Source: Pseudopedobacter alpinus (lineage in GTDB: Bacteria > Bacteroidota > Bacteroidia > Sphingobacteriales > Sphingobacteriaceae). Taken from it: DNA of 64,000 nucleotides. Where the stretch lies: the NCBI RefSeq assembly GCF_042684645.1, contig NZ_JBHULV010000052.1, positions 186,001-250,000 of the forward strand, in the 5' to 3' direction. Of the stretch, positions 33,502 through 42,950 are shown piece by piece. A model generated the notes under the pieces. That model searched no databases and had not been told where the DNA came from. It saw only the letters and a program-made list of their open reading frames with translations. The position numbers and the translations under genes were made by a program. Numbering within the stretch: the stretch's first letter is position 1; every line of letters starts with the position of its first letter.

Positions 33502-35851
33502 TTTACAAAAATTAGGGTTTGATGATATTAAGAACCTAATAAAAAGTTTTTGTATTAGTGAGATGGGCCGGGGAATGGTGGATAAAATCCAATTCATGAG
33601 CCAATATGATCAAATAAATAAATTTTTAAGGCAAACAGCAGAGTTTAAAAATATTATTGAAAATGACCAGCCTTTACCCATTCAGAGCTTTTTTGATATT
33701 AAAAAATTAGCCGAAAAAGCTAAGATTGAAGGCACTTTTTTAAGTGACGAAGAGGTTTTTCAAATTTATAGTTCTTTACAAACTGTTTTTGCTGTAATTA
33801 AGTATTTTGAAGATAGAAACGGTTTATACCCAAACTTGGAGGCTTTATTTGAGCATTTGCCTATAGAAAAAAATATATTAAGACACATTGAAGCTGTAAT
33901 TGATGTTAAAGGTAAAATGAAACCAAATGCATCAAGGTTATTGGCAGAAATTACCACAGCCATTGCCAAGGCAGAACAGGAAGCCTTAAAAAAGATTGAC
34001 CAAATTTATAAGAACGCACAAAACAATAATTGGGTGGCAGATGGCAGTTTAACCATGCGAGATGGAAGAATTTGCATCCCTATTTTAGCAGAAAACAAAC
34101 GTAAACTGAAAGGATTTGTTCACGATGAATCTGCATCTGGCCAAACGGTTTATATAGAACCAGAAGAAGTTTTTGCTTTAAATAATAAGATTAGGGATTT
34201 AGAGTTCGAGAAACGTAGGGAAATCATCAGGATTTTAACGGAATTAACCAATCAGTTAAGACCTTATGTGCCAATTTTATTTTCTTACCACGGCTTTTTA
34301 ACCAAGCTTGATTTTGTGAGGGCCAAAGCTTTATTTGCTATAAAAATTGATGCAAATATGCCTCTTTTAGTAAATGAAACTAGGCTGAAACTCATTAATG
34401 CTAAACACCCACTTTTATTGTTGAACCATAAAGAAAGTGGTAAACCTGTAGTGCCTTTAAACGTTCATTTAGACCCAACTGTAAGAATTTTATTGGTATC
34501 AGGCCCAAACGCTGGGGGTAAATCTGTGGCCATGAAAACGGTAGGTTTATTACAGATAATGGTACAAGCAGGTTTGTTAATTCCTGCTGATGCTGAGTCG
34601 GAAATTGGAGTTTTTAAACAGCTTTTTGCAGATATAGGCGACGATCAATCTATTGAGAGTGATTTAAGTACGTATAGCGCACATCTATCTAAAATGAAGT
34701 ATTTTACAGAGCATAGTTCTGCTAAAACTTTAATCTTAATTGATGAATTTGGTACAGGTACCGATCCGCTTTTTGGTGGCCCAATTGCCGAAGCGGTGTT
34801 GGAGCAATTGAATCAAAAAAAATCTTTCGGGATGATTACCACGCATTACTCAAACCTTAAATTATTTGCCAATAGTGCCCCAGGTTTAGAAAACGCTTCC
34901 ATGGTTTTTGATAACATAAATTTACAACCCATGTACATGTTAGAAATGGGAAAACCAGGTAGTTCTTATGCTTTTGAAATTGCGCAAAAAATAGGTTTAT
35001 CAAAACATTTGATAGATTTAGCAAAAAGTAAGATTAGCGTACAGCAAAGAAAAATTGATACCCTTTTGGTAGATTTAGAGCGGGACAAAAAAGAGGTGTT
35101 TGATAGCAAAATTGCTTTGGATAAACAACAAAGCAAATACAAATCTTTATTAGAAGAAAACGAAAAACTTAAAGCTTATTACGAAGAAAATAAGCGAAAT
35201 CTGATACGTGAAGCTAAGTTAGAAGCACAACAAATTATTAAAAACGCTAATAAGTTAGTTGAAAACACCATCTCGGAAATTAAAGAAGCTAACGCTGATA
35301 AAGCAACCACCCAAACTTTAAGAGCTAATTTAAATACCGAGCTTAAAAAGAATGAAACCAAGCCTTTGCCTCCAACAAAACAACAACAAAAAGAGAGCGA
35401 AGAAATTGAAGTTGGCGATTGGGTTAAAATGCCCGATAGCGAAAACTTAGCTCAGGTTTTAGAGATTGCAAAAGACAATTTGATAGTTGCTTTTGGCGAA
35501 TTACGATCTGTGATTAAGAAAAAGCGTGTTATTAAAGTTTCTAACAAAAGTGTACCAAAAGCAGTTAAAAATTTTGGAACATCTACTTATTCGGAATCTG
35601 CCATGAGCTTTTCACCAGAAATTGATTTGAGAGGTAAACGAGGGGAAGATGCTGTGGCAGAACTGGAAAGATATTTTGATAGAGCAGTAATGTTTGGTTT
35701 TTCATCTTTTAAAGTGATACATGGTAAAGGCGATGGCATTTTACGCAAACTGATTCGCAACTATTTAAAAAACTATCCTCAAGTTGATAAATTGGAAGAC
35801 GAACATGTAGATAGAGGAGGAGATGGAATTACCTATGTATATTTGAGATAA
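33482..35851 (+). CDS. mutS2: Endonuclease MutS2 / Smr-domain ATPase
   Basis: 789 residues, complete. Start MIYPYNSLQKLGFDDI; the clamp and core domains to about 300; ATPase with GPNAGGKS (about 341-348) and the Walker B DEFGTGTDP; a long coiled coil (about 515-630); KOW-like linker; C-terminal Smr nuclease domain with DLRGKRGEDA and HGKGDGILR. MutS2 acts on branched DNA or on stalled ribosomes, depending on the organism. It does not take part in mismatch repair. The start codon lies inside the DUF4296 gene. Confidence 0.95.
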   Translation: MIYPYNSLQKLGFDDIKNLIKSFCISEMGRGMVDKIQFMSQYDQINKFLRQTAEFKNIIENDQPLPIQSFFDIKKLAEKAKIEGTFLSDEEVFQIYSSLQTVFAVIKYFEDRNGLYPNLEALFEHLPIEKNILRHIEAVIDVKGKMKPNASRLLAEITTAIAKAEQEALKKIDQIYKNAQNNNWVADGSLTMRDGRICIPILAENKRKLKGFVHDESASGQTVYIEPEEVFALNNKIRDLEFEKRREIIRILTELTNQLRPYVPILFSYHGFLTKLDFVRAKALFAIKIDANMPLLVNETRLKLINAKHPLLLLNHKESGKPVVPLNVHLDPTVRILLVSGPNAGGKSVAMKTVGLLQIMVQAGLLIPADAESEIGVFKQLFADIGDDQSIESDLSTYSAHLSKMKYFTEHSSAKTLILIDEFGTGTDPLFGGPIAEAVLEQLNQKKSFGMITTHYSNLKLFANSAPGLENASMVFDNINLQPMYMLEMGKPGSSYAFEIAQKIGLSKHLIDLAKSKISVQQRKIDTLLVDLERDKKEVFDSKIALDKQQSKYKSLLEENEKLKAYYEENKRNLIREAKLEAQQIIKNANKLVENTISEIKEANADKATTQTLRANLNTELKKNETKPLPPTKQQQKESEEIEVGDWVKMPDSENLAQVLEIAKDNLIVAFGELRSVIKKKRVIKVSNKSVPKAVKNFGTSTYSESAMSFSPEIDLRGKRGEDAVAELERYFDRAVMFGFSSFKVIHGKGDGILRKLIRNYLKNYPQVDKLEDEHVDRGGDGITYVYLR

Positions 35852-35896
35852 AACTATTTTAAGTTAAATTACGTTAATTTTTAAAACCTTTTTAAA

Positions 35897-36994
35897 ATGA
35901 GACATTTAACTTTAACCCTAGTGTTTTTGACTTTGTTAGCTTGTAAAAAATCTAATAAACCAGAAACACAAGTGAGCAATGAACCTGTAGAGTTACAAAC
36001 CTCCATCATAGCATCGGGTTTAATCCAACCTTGGGAAATTATTTTTGGCCCAGATGAGCAATTATGGATTACAGAAAGAGCCGGTAAAATAAGTAAGGTA
36101 AACCCTGTTACCAAACAAATAACACCGCTTATTACTATTGCAGATGTGGTGGCTAACGGAGAGGGAGGTTTGTTAGGGATGGTCCTTCATCCCAATTTTG
36201 AAACATCGCCTTTTGTTTATGTGGTTTACAACTACAATGCTAGCAACGGCTATAAAGAAAAGGTAGTGCGCTATACTTTTACTAATAATACCTTAAGCAA
36301 CCCCACCGTTATTATTCAAGATATTACCGCTAGCAACATTCATAATGGAAGCAGGCTGCTAATTAGTGCCGATAATAAATTAATAATGACTACTGGAGAC
36401 GCTGCAAATACTTCTTTGTCTCAAAATATGAACTCCTTATCTGGCAAAATTCTACGGTTAAATTTAGACGGTTCAGTCCCTGCTGATAATCCATTTGCAG
36501 GAAGCTATATTTATACATTAGGACATCGCAATTCGCAAGGTTTAGCATTTGTTGGAAATAAACTATTTTCATCAGAACATGGACCAAATACAGATGACGA
36601 AGTGAATTTGATTGAACCCGGAAGAAATTACGGATGGCCAAATGTAGCAGGTTTTTGCGATAATGCTTCTGAAAATGCATTTTGCGCAGTAAACAACGTT
36701 GCAGAGCCTTTAATTAATTGGACACCAACTATTGCCACCGCAGGTTTAACCTATTATAATAACGATGCCATCCCTCAATGGAAAAATTCACTATTATTAA
36801 CCACCTTAAAAGCCAGTAAAATTGTTCAGTTAAAATTAAACAGTACACAAACCGCTATTGATAGTCAGCAAGATTTTTATGCCAATGAATTTGGTAGAAA
36901 GAGAGCAATTTGTGTTGGCAAACAAGGCGAGGTTTATTTTATCACCGGAAACGGTAATGATGATAAAATTGTGATGATAAGTGCCAAACAGTAG
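35897..36994 (+). CDS. PQQ-dependent sugar dehydrogenase-like lipoprotein (sorbosone dehydrogenase family)
   Basis: 365 residues with a signal peptide and lipobox (LLACKKS). The six-blade propeller of the soluble aldose/sorbosone dehydrogenase family shows LIQPWEIIFGPDEQLWITER, GGLLGMVLHPNF, SNIHNGSRLLI, YTLGHRNSQGLAF and the EHGPNTDDEVN metal/PQQ region. It probably oxidises sugars in the periplasm. Whether the organism makes PQQ is not visible here. It stands alone between mutS2 and the CoA-transferase operon. Confidence 0.85.
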   Translation: MRHLTLTLVFLTLLACKKSNKPETQVSNEPVELQTSIIASGLIQPWEIIFGPDEQLWITERAGKISKVNPVTKQITPLITIADVVANGEGGLLGMVLHPNFETSPFVYVVYNYNASNGYKEKVVRYTFTNNTLSNPTVIIQDITASNIHNGSRLLISADNKLIMTTGDAANTSLSQNMNSLSGKILRLNLDGSVPADNPFAGSYIYTLGHRNSQGLAFVGNKLFSSEHGPNTDDEVNLIEPGRNYGWPNVAGFCDNASENAFCAVNNVAEPLINWTPTIATAGLTYYNNDAIPQWKNSLLLTTLKASKIVQLKLNSTQTAIDSQQDFYANEFGRKRAICVGKQGEVYFITGNGNDDKIVMISAKQ

Positions 36995-37052
36995 CTGTAA
37001 TTTTACTTTCTATTTGAGATTATATCTTTTACCTTAGTAAAAACCCTAAATA

Positions 37053-37757
37053 ATGATCAATAAAGTAGTAGCAAATGCAGATGCAGCCATTAAAGATATA
37101 AAGGACGGCGATACCATAATGTTGGGTGGTTTTGGTTTGTGCGGTATTCCGGAGAATTGTATAACTGCAATTGTAAAAAAAGGCACCAAAAATTTGACTT
37201 GTATTTCAAATAACGCAGGGGTTGATGATTTTGGGATAGGATTGATGCTTAAAAGCCGTCAGGTTAAAAAGATGATTTCTTCTTACGTAGGCGAAAATGC
37301 CGAGTTTGAAAGACAGTTGTTGAGCGGCGAGTTAGATGTAGAGTTAATCCCTCAAGGAACTTTAGCTACCCGTTGTATGGCCGCTGGTTACGGTATGCCA
37401 GCCATATTTACCCCAGCAGGTGTAGGTACAGAAGTTGCCGAAGGCAAAGAAACCAGAAACTTTAATGGAAAAGACTTTTTGTTAGAAATGGCTTTTGATG
37501 CCGATTTTGCAATTGTAAAAGCTTGGAAAGGCGATACCATGGGGAACCTGGTTTTTAAAGCAACCGCTCGTAATTTTAATCCGGTAATGGCTATGGCTGG
37601 TAAAATCACCATTGCCGAGGTTGAACATTTAGTTGAGCCAGGGGAGTTAAACCCTGATGAAATTCATACTGCAGGTATTTATGTGCATCGAATTTTTGAA
37701 GGTAAAGATTATGAAAAAAGGATAGAGCAGCTTACGGTTCAGTCAGTAAAAATTTAG
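37053..37757 (+). CDS. 3-oxoacid CoA-transferase subunit A
   Basis: 234 residues. MINKVVANADAAIKDIKDGDTIMLGGFGLCGIPENCI is split here as KDGDTIMLGGF and GLCGIPENCI, the CoA-binding glycine loop typical of SCOT/AtoD alpha subunits; GYGMPAIFTPAGVGT follows. With subunit B it moves CoA from succinyl-CoA to acetoacetate or another 3-oxoacid. The two genes are 11 bp apart and form one operon. Confidence 0.92.
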   Translation: MINKVVANADAAIKDIKDGDTIMLGGFGLCGIPENCITAIVKKGTKNLTCISNNAGVDDFGIGLMLKSRQVKKMISSYVGENAEFERQLLSGELDVELIPQGTLATRCMAAGYGMPAIFTPAGVGTEVAEGKETRNFNGKDFLLEMAFDADFAIVKAWKGDTMGNLVFKATARNFNPVMAMAGKITIAEVEHLVEPGELNPDEIHTAGIYVHRIFEGKDYEKRIEQLTVQSVKI

Positions 37758-37768
37758 GTTAATCCAAA

Positions 37769-38401
37769 ATGTTAGATAAAAACGGAATAGCTAAAAGAAT
37801 AGCAAAAGAAGTGAAAGACGGAATGTATGTAAACCTAGGAATTGGGATTCCAACTTTGGTTGCAAATTATATTCCAGAAGGGATAAATGTGGTTTTGCAA
37901 TCTGAAAACGGATTATTAGGTATGGGGCCTTTTCCTTTTGACGGGGAAGAGGATGCTGATTTGATTAATGCCGGAAAGCAAACCATCACTACTTTGCCAG
38001 GTTCAGCATTCTTCGATTCTGCAATGAGTTTTGGGATGATTAGAGCAGGAAAAGTAGATTTAACCATTTTGGGCGCAATGGAGGTTTCTCAAAACGGAGA
38101 TATTGCTAATTGGAAAATTCCAGGAAAAATGGTAAAAGGAATGGGTGGCGCTATGGATTTAGTAGCAGCAGCAAAAAATATCATTGTAGCCATGCAACAA
38201 GTGAATAAAGCAGGAGAATCTAAATTACTTGCCAATTGCAGTTTACCTTTAACAGGTGTTAATTGCGTAAAAAAAATTGTTACCGAGTTAGGCGTTTACG
38301 AAGTAAAAGATGGAGCTTTCCATTTAATAGAATTAGCCCCAGGTGTTACTATAGAAGATATTAAAGCAGCTACAGAAGGGGAGTTGGTGATTGCCGTTTA
38401 A
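37769..38401 (+). CDS. 3-oxoacid CoA-transferase subunit B
   Basis: 210 residues. The catalytic glutamate lies in the VVLQSENGLLGMGP motif (about 39-52), the CoA transferase family I ENG(L/I)LG signature. GIGIPTLVANYI opens the fold. Partner of the upstream subunit A gene. The gene is followed directly by the first of the ~130-bp repeats. Confidence 0.92.
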   Translation: MLDKNGIAKRIAKEVKDGMYVNLGIGIPTLVANYIPEGINVVLQSENGLLGMGPFPFDGEEDADLINAGKQTITTLPGSAFFDSAMSFGMIRAGKVDLTILGAMEVSQNGDIANWKIPGKMVKGMGGAMDLVAAAKNIIVAMQQVNKAGESKLLANCSLPLTGVNCVKKIVTELGVYEVKDGAFHLIELAPGVTIEDIKAATEGELVIAV

Positions 38402-38418
38402 AATCTAGTATCACTGCG

Positions 38419-38547
38419 TGTCATTGCGACGCTTTTTTTAAGCCGCGGCAATCTCTAAGCTACAGAGGTAAAACTTTGATAGATCACTGTCAGAAAACAG
38501 GCTTTTACTAAAGAATAAACAGTTTGCTTCGTCCCTAGTGATGAACA
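38419..38547. repeat. Palindrome-ended ~130-bp repeat, copy 1 (most diverged)
   Basis: Starts TGTCATTGCGAC and ends in a degenerate form of CCTCGCAATGACA, with the internal block CTACAGAGGTAAAACTTT shared by all four copies. Right end is diverged (CCTAGTGATGAACA). Confidence 0.75.
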
Positions 38548-38617
38548 AATGTTTCAAATTGTATAATTCAATTGTTTAATAACCCCTAATATTTAAATTT
38601 ATATTTTCAATCAACTT

Positions 38618-38913
38618 ATGACACATATTCAGTTTACCTCATCACTAATAAAAACAATACTGTAATTTATACTGGTGTAACTAACGATTTAAATAGACGG
38701 ATGTGGGAGCATAAATTTGATAAAGGCTCAAAATTTGCAACGAATTATAATTGCAATAAATTGGTGTATTTTGAAAATTATCATTTGATTGAACACGCTA
38801 TTAAAAGAGAAAAGCAAATTAAGGCTGGTTCGAGAGCGAATAAAGAAAAGTTAATAAATTCTATGAATGCTGATTGGAACGATTTAAGTTTAGATTGGTT
38901 TGATGAGATGTAA
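38618..38913 (+). pseudogene. GIY-YIG endonuclease-like gene with a 5' frameshift
   Basis: From 38626 the frame reads YSVYLITNKNNTVIYTGVTN, then DLNRRMWEHKF, and ends DLSLDWFDEM at 38913. This is the small single-domain GIY-YIG family (VYLIT..YTG, Arg, Glu in EHK), with the KREKQIKAGSRANKEKLI block. The expected start ATG at 38618 is out of frame by an apparent two-base CA gain between ATG and TAT. No in-frame start exists before ATG 38701, which would lose the GIY-YIG core. It is probably dead, or needs a frameshift or sequencing correction. It lies between repeat copies 1 and 2. Confidence 0.75.
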
Positions 38914-38920
38914 TATAAAC

Positions 38921-39048
38921 TGTCATTGCGAGGCTTTTTTCAAGCCGCGACAATCCCTAACCTACAGAGGTAAAACTTTATTAAAGCACTGCCATAATTT
39001 CGGTTAGTGCAAAGAAACAAACAGATTGCTTTGTTCCTCGCAATGACA
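38921..39048. repeat. Palindrome-ended ~130-bp repeat, copy 2
   Basis: Ends are TGTCATTGCGAGG and CCTCGCAATGACA, a perfect 13-bp terminal inverted repeat. Begins 7 bp after the GIY-YIG stop codon. Contains the shared CTACAGAGGTAAAACTTTAT core. Confidence 0.85.
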
Positions 39049-39055
39049 TAAACGG

Positions 39056-39182
39056 TGTCATTGCGAGGCTTTTTTCAAGCCGCTGCAATCTCTAAGCTAC
39101 AGAGGTAAAACTTTATTAAAGCAGTACCAGATTTCGGTTAGTGCAACGGAATAAAGAGATTGCTTCGTCCCTCGTAATGACA
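39056..39182. repeat. Palindrome-ended ~130-bp repeat, copy 3
   Basis: Same orientation as copy 2 and highly similar to it, beginning 7 bp after it. Right end CCTCGTAATGACA has one mismatch to a perfect terminal repeat. Confidence 0.85.
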
Positions 39183-39191
39183 TGCTAAAGG

Positions 39192-39322
39192 TGTCATTGA
39201 GATCCGATTTTTCAGCGGAGTGGCAATCCCTAACCTACAGAGGTAAAACTTTATTAAAGCACTTCTATAAAATTTAGGTTTATGCAAAGAAACAACGGAT
39301 TGCTTCGTTCCTCGAAATGACA
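39192..39322. repeat. Palindrome-ended ~130-bp repeat, copy 4
   Basis: Left end diverged (TGTCATTGAGATCC) and right end CCTCGAAATGACA. It ends 12 bp before the stop of the convergent MBL hydrolase gene. Core block CTACAGAGGTAAAACTTTAT is intact. Confidence 0.8.
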
Positions 39323-39333
39323 AAACAGGTTAA

Positions 39334-40401
39334 TCAACCCTTCCACCAACAATCCCCAATAACCGGATTATTCAAATCTAAAACCGCTCCCAACTGAGGT
39401 GTGCAAACTGGATAATCACTTGCTTTTGCGTGAGCCATCAATTCATCAATTGATGTTGTCCAACCGTGAGTAGATAGGCTGAACTTAGCCCAATGTACTG
39501 GTAATAAAACTTTTGCTTTTAAATCTGTTGAAGCCAGTAAAACCTCATGCGGAAATAGGTGTATTTTAGGCCAGTATTTTCCATACTGTCCGCACTCTAA
39601 AATGGCTAAATCAAAAGGACCGTAATTTTCTCCAATTTCTTTAAAATGACTGTCATATCCCGAATCGCCGCCAAGGTAAATGTTTTTATGAGCTGTTTTT
39701 AAAGCAAAAGAACTCCATAAAGTTTCGCCACGTTTAAACTTACGACCAGAAAAATGCCTTGCTGGTAAAGAAGTAAAATCTAAATCTAAAATATTCACGC
39801 TTTCATGCCAATTTAAAACTTTCAACTGCTCTGTGTTTGCTCCCCAACTTTTTAAATGCGCATCTACACCTAAAGAAGTAATAATACATTTAGTTTTAGG
39901 AATCAAAGCTTTAACCGTTTCATAATCCAAATGGTCGTAATGGTCATGCGTAATCACCAAAATATCAATATCTTCAAAATCATCAACACTGTACTGATAG
40001 CTTGTAGCAAAGGGTTTTCCAAACAATTTTATAGGCGATGCTCTGTTAAAAACAGGATCAACCAAAATACTTTTACCGTCTAAACGTAAAAGGTAAGAAG
40101 AGTGTCCGAACCAAACAATACTATCGTTTGGCAATTGAGTTAAATCTGTTTTAACAACTGGTAAAATATGTTTAGGTTCATTATCTGGGGCTTTATTCAT
40201 CCATTCCTTTAAGACCTTAAAGAAATTCCCATCAGCACTCATTACCTCAGTAATTTTCTGATTTACAAAAACACCATCCTTAAAGTTTGTCAAGCCTGTA
40301 AAAGCTTTGGCATCAGCTTTACCTCCAAAAACTGCTTTATTAAAAAAGCTCAAGACAAAAAAAGCAATTACGGCAATTGCTAGGCCTATATACATTAACA
40401 T
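39334..40401 (-). CDS. MBL-fold metal-dependent hydrolase (NAPE-PLD/UlaG-like)
   Basis: 355 residues with an N-terminal membrane anchor (about 3-20). DSIVWFGHSSYLLRL begins the fold, ITHDHYDHLDY is the HxHxDH metal motif, and later LPVHWAKFSLSTHGW carries metal histidines, with an LGGDSGYD block between. The order matches the NAPE-PLD-type branch, which includes phospholipase-D-like hydrolases; the substrate is unknown. It lies 2 bp after the dehydrogenase gene and is cotranscribed with it. Confidence 0.85.
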   Translation of the reverse strand: MLMYIGLAIAVIAFFVLSFFNKAVFGGKADAKAFTGLTNFKDGVFVNQKITEVMSADGNFFKVLKEWMNKAPDNEPKHILPVVKTDLTQLPNDSIVWFGHSSYLLRLDGKSILVDPVFNRASPIKLFGKPFATSYQYSVDDFEDIDILVITHDHYDHLDYETVKALIPKTKCIITSLGVDAHLKSWGANTEQLKVLNWHESVNILDLDFTSLPARHFSGRKFKRGETLWSSFALKTAHKNIYLGGDSGYDSHFKEIGENYGPFDLAILECGQYGKYWPKIHLFPHEVLLASTDLKAKVLLPVHWAKFSLSTHGWTTSIDELMAHAKASDYPVCTPQLGAVLDLNNPVIGDCWWKG

Positions 40402-40403
40402 AA

Positions 40404-41285
40404 TTAAATTCCAGCGTCTTTAGAAACACCACCAGCAATACCTTCAACCCAGTCGGCATTTGCACCACCATTTGCTAAAGAACTTAACAAACGGTTATAA
40501 ACTAAGCTTAAAAGCGGAGCAGGCATTTCTGCATCTAATGCCATTTTACTTGCTAGGCGAGCATCTTTAAAACCTAAGCTGGCTTTAAAACCAACAGGCT
40601 GATACTGTTTTTTTGCAATTAAAGTTCCGTAGTTTTTATAAATAGGGGCATTAAAAACAGTTTCGCCAAAAAAGTTAGCCACTTGTTCTCTGTCCAAACC
40701 TTGTTTTTCTGCTAATGTAAAAGCCTCAGCCATGGTTTCCATACTTGCCATAATCATAAAATTACCCGTCAGCTTTACTACATTAGCTGCGCTAGGTTCG
40801 TTGCCAAAATCATAAATGGCTTGCCCCATTATTTCCAAAATAGGTTTTACTTTTTCTTTAATTTCCTCCTCTCCAGAAGTACAAATAAATAATTTTGCAT
40901 CAGCGGCAGCGGTAGGTCTGCCAAAAACAGGAGCAGTTAAATAATGCTGCCCTTTAGCTTTATGTTTTGCAAATAAATCTCTAGAAGCATCTGGAGAAAT
41001 GGTACTCATACTGATATGAATTGCGCCCTCATTTAAAACTTCTAAAAAACCGTTTTTACCTAAACAAGCATCATACAAAGTTTCATCATTAGCCAACATG
41101 GTAATTACAACGTCTTGCCCTTTACAAGCTTCAGCAATATTTTCATAAACTTTAAAATCACCTTTTAAGCCTTCGGATTTTGCTGTAGTGCGGTTGTAAA
41201 CATTTAAATGATAACCTGCATTAATTAAGTTTTGCGCCATTGGTAAACCCATGTTACCTAATCCAATAAATGTAATATTTTTCAT
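40404..41285 (-). CDS. NAD(P)-dependent oxidoreductase, 3-hydroxyisobutyrate dehydrogenase family
   Basis: 293 residues, normal length. Rossmann start ITFIGLGNMGLPMAQNLINA, then DVVITMLANDETL, the substrate-binding DAPVFGRPTAA-like block (TAPVFGRPTAAADA here), and the catalytic lysine in VVKLTGNFM (about 172). It oxidises a beta-hydroxy acid such as 3-hydroxyisobutyrate or reduces a small aldehyde; which one is not decided. Divergent from mnmE. Confidence 0.88.
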   Translation of the reverse strand: MKNITFIGLGNMGLPMAQNLINAGYHLNVYNRTTAKSEGLKGDFKVYENIAEACKGQDVVITMLANDETLYDACLGKNGFLEVLNEGAIHISMSTISPDASRDLFAKHKAKGQHYLTAPVFGRPTAAADAKLFICTSGEEEIKEKVKPILEIMGQAIYDFGNEPSAANVVKLTGNFMIMASMETMAEAFTLAEKQGLDREQVANFFGETVFNAPIYKNYGTLIAKKQYQPVGFKASLGFKDARLASKMALDAEMPAPLLSLVYNRLLSSLANGGANADWVEGIAGGVSKDAGI

Positions 41286-41485
41286 TAACTAAAAATTTAT
41301 ATAATCTATGTAAGTAACTCAATAATAATTTAATAAAAACAGTATTTCTTTTAAGTTAAACTCGAAAACTCATGAAAATTGAGTTTTTAAGACCTAAATA
41401 TTGTGATATTATGCTGTCAAATATAGCTAAAATAGCAACTTGTATAAGGTTAAATCACCGTCACATTTTGTTACCTTTACAACGT

Positions 41486-42856
41486 ATGAATTTATATCAA
41501 GAAGAAACAATTGTAGCATTAGCAACCCCAAATGGCATAGGTGCAATTGGGGTGATACGTTTATCTGGTGCGCAAGCCATTAGTATCATAAATTCGGTTT
41601 TTAAAGGTAAAAATCTAGAACTTCAAGATTCTCATACCATCCATTTTGGCACTATTAGAGATGGTGAAAATATTGTTGACGAGGTTTTGGTTTCCTTATT
41701 TGTAGCCCCAAAATCGTACACAAAAGAGAACGTGGTAGAAGTAAGTTGTCATGGTTCAAAATATATTATTGATGCCATCATTAAACTTTTTATAAAGCAG
41801 GGCGCAAGGTTAGCCAAGCATGGCGAATTTACCTTGAGGGCTTTTTTAAATGGAGGCTTAGATTTGTCTCAGGCAGAAGCTGTTGCAGATTTAATTGCTT
41901 CTAATTCTAAAGCCTCCCATCAATTAGCTTTGCAACAAATGCGTGGAGGTTTTTCTAATGAGCTTAAATTACTTAGAGAACAACTGATACACTTTGCCTC
42001 TATGATTGAACTTGAGCTCGATTTTGGAGAGGAGGATGTGGAGTTTGCTAATCGTGATGATTTGAAAAGATTAATCCTAAATATTCACCAAATTATTTAC
42101 AAATTGATTCAATCTTTTAATTTAGGTAATGTAATTAAAAACGGTGTGCCAGTGGTAATTGCGGGTAAACCAAATGTAGGAAAATCTACTTTATTAAACG
42201 CATTATTAAATGAAGAAAGAGCCATAGTTTCTGAGATTGCTGGAACCACCAGAGATACCATTGAAGACGAAATAAATATAAAGGGCATAAATTTTAGGTT
42301 TATAGATACAGCAGGGATTAGAGAAACCCAAGATATTGTTGAAGCAAAAGGAGTGGAACGCACTTTTGAGAAGATTAAGTCGTCTGCAATTGTGATGTAT
42401 TTATTTGATGCAAAAGAAACAGACGAAGCAGAGTTAAAAGAGATTTTGGCCGATTTAAAAGAAGTAATTTCTGCCAATAGTAGCACTTTAATTGTAGTAG
42501 CTAATAAGTCAGATATACATGAACTTAACTATGAAATTGATGAAGATATTTTGCAAATTTCTGCCAAAGAGAAAAGTAATTTAGAAATTTTAGAAGCAGC
42601 ACTTTTAAACGCAGTAAACTTAAATGCATTAAATTCCGACGATGTGATCATCAGTAACATTCGCCATTTACAAGCTTTACAAAAAACAGAGGATGCTTTA
42701 AACAGAGTTTTAGGCGGAATAGATAATCCGGTTACCTCCGATTTTTTAGCTTTAGATATTAAACAAGCGCTACATTACTTAGGTGAAATAGTAGGTACAG
42801 TAACTACAGATGATTTATTGGAAAATATATTTAGTAAGTTCTGTATCGGTAAATAA
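41486..42856 (+). CDS. mnmE: tRNA modification GTPase MnmE
   Basis: 456 residues from ATG 41486 (MNLYQEETIVALATPNGIGA); a longer frame from 41372 adds 38 residues with no family match. N-terminal folate-binding domain (to about 120), helical domain, and G domain with P-loop AGKPNVGKST (about 227-236), DTAG and NKSD. The C-terminal CIGK motif with the catalytic cysteine is intact. With MnmG it makes the 5-carboxymethylaminomethyl modification of wobble uridine in tRNA. Confidence 0.96.
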   Translation: MNLYQEETIVALATPNGIGAIGVIRLSGAQAISIINSVFKGKNLELQDSHTIHFGTIRDGENIVDEVLVSLFVAPKSYTKENVVEVSCHGSKYIIDAIIKLFIKQGARLAKHGEFTLRAFLNGGLDLSQAEAVADLIASNSKASHQLALQQMRGGFSNELKLLREQLIHFASMIELELDFGEEDVEFANRDDLKRLILNIHQIIYKLIQSFNLGNVIKNGVPVVIAGKPNVGKSTLLNALLNEERAIVSEIAGTTRDTIEDEINIKGINFRFIDTAGIRETQDIVEAKGVERTFEKIKSSAIVMYLFDAKETDEAELKEILADLKEVISANSSTLIVVANKSDIHELNYEIDEDILQISAKEKSNLEILEAALLNAVNLNALNSDDVIISNIRHLQALQKTEDALNRVLGGIDNPVTSDFLALDIKQALHYLGEIVGTVTTDDLLENIFSKFCIGK

Positions 42857-42950
42857 GCTTTTACAAATTATCTTTAGTTTTATAAATCGATTTTTTAATT
42901 TATTTAAACAGGTTTTAAAAAAAAAATAGCAGTAAAATAAAACAGCATAC

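Noticed and set aside
35897..38401. A single operon from the sugar dehydrogenase through the CoA-transferase
   Set aside because: A 58-bp gap and unrelated functions separate them; only the two CoA-transferase genes are clearly coupled.
38419..39322. Possible CRISPR array
   Set aside because: Four ~130-bp imperfect units with only 7-9 bp between copies 2 to 4; no short repeats with regular spacers and no cas genes.
41372..41485. N-terminal extension of MnmE
   Set aside because: The 38 residues have no MnmE character; the family start is ATG 41486.
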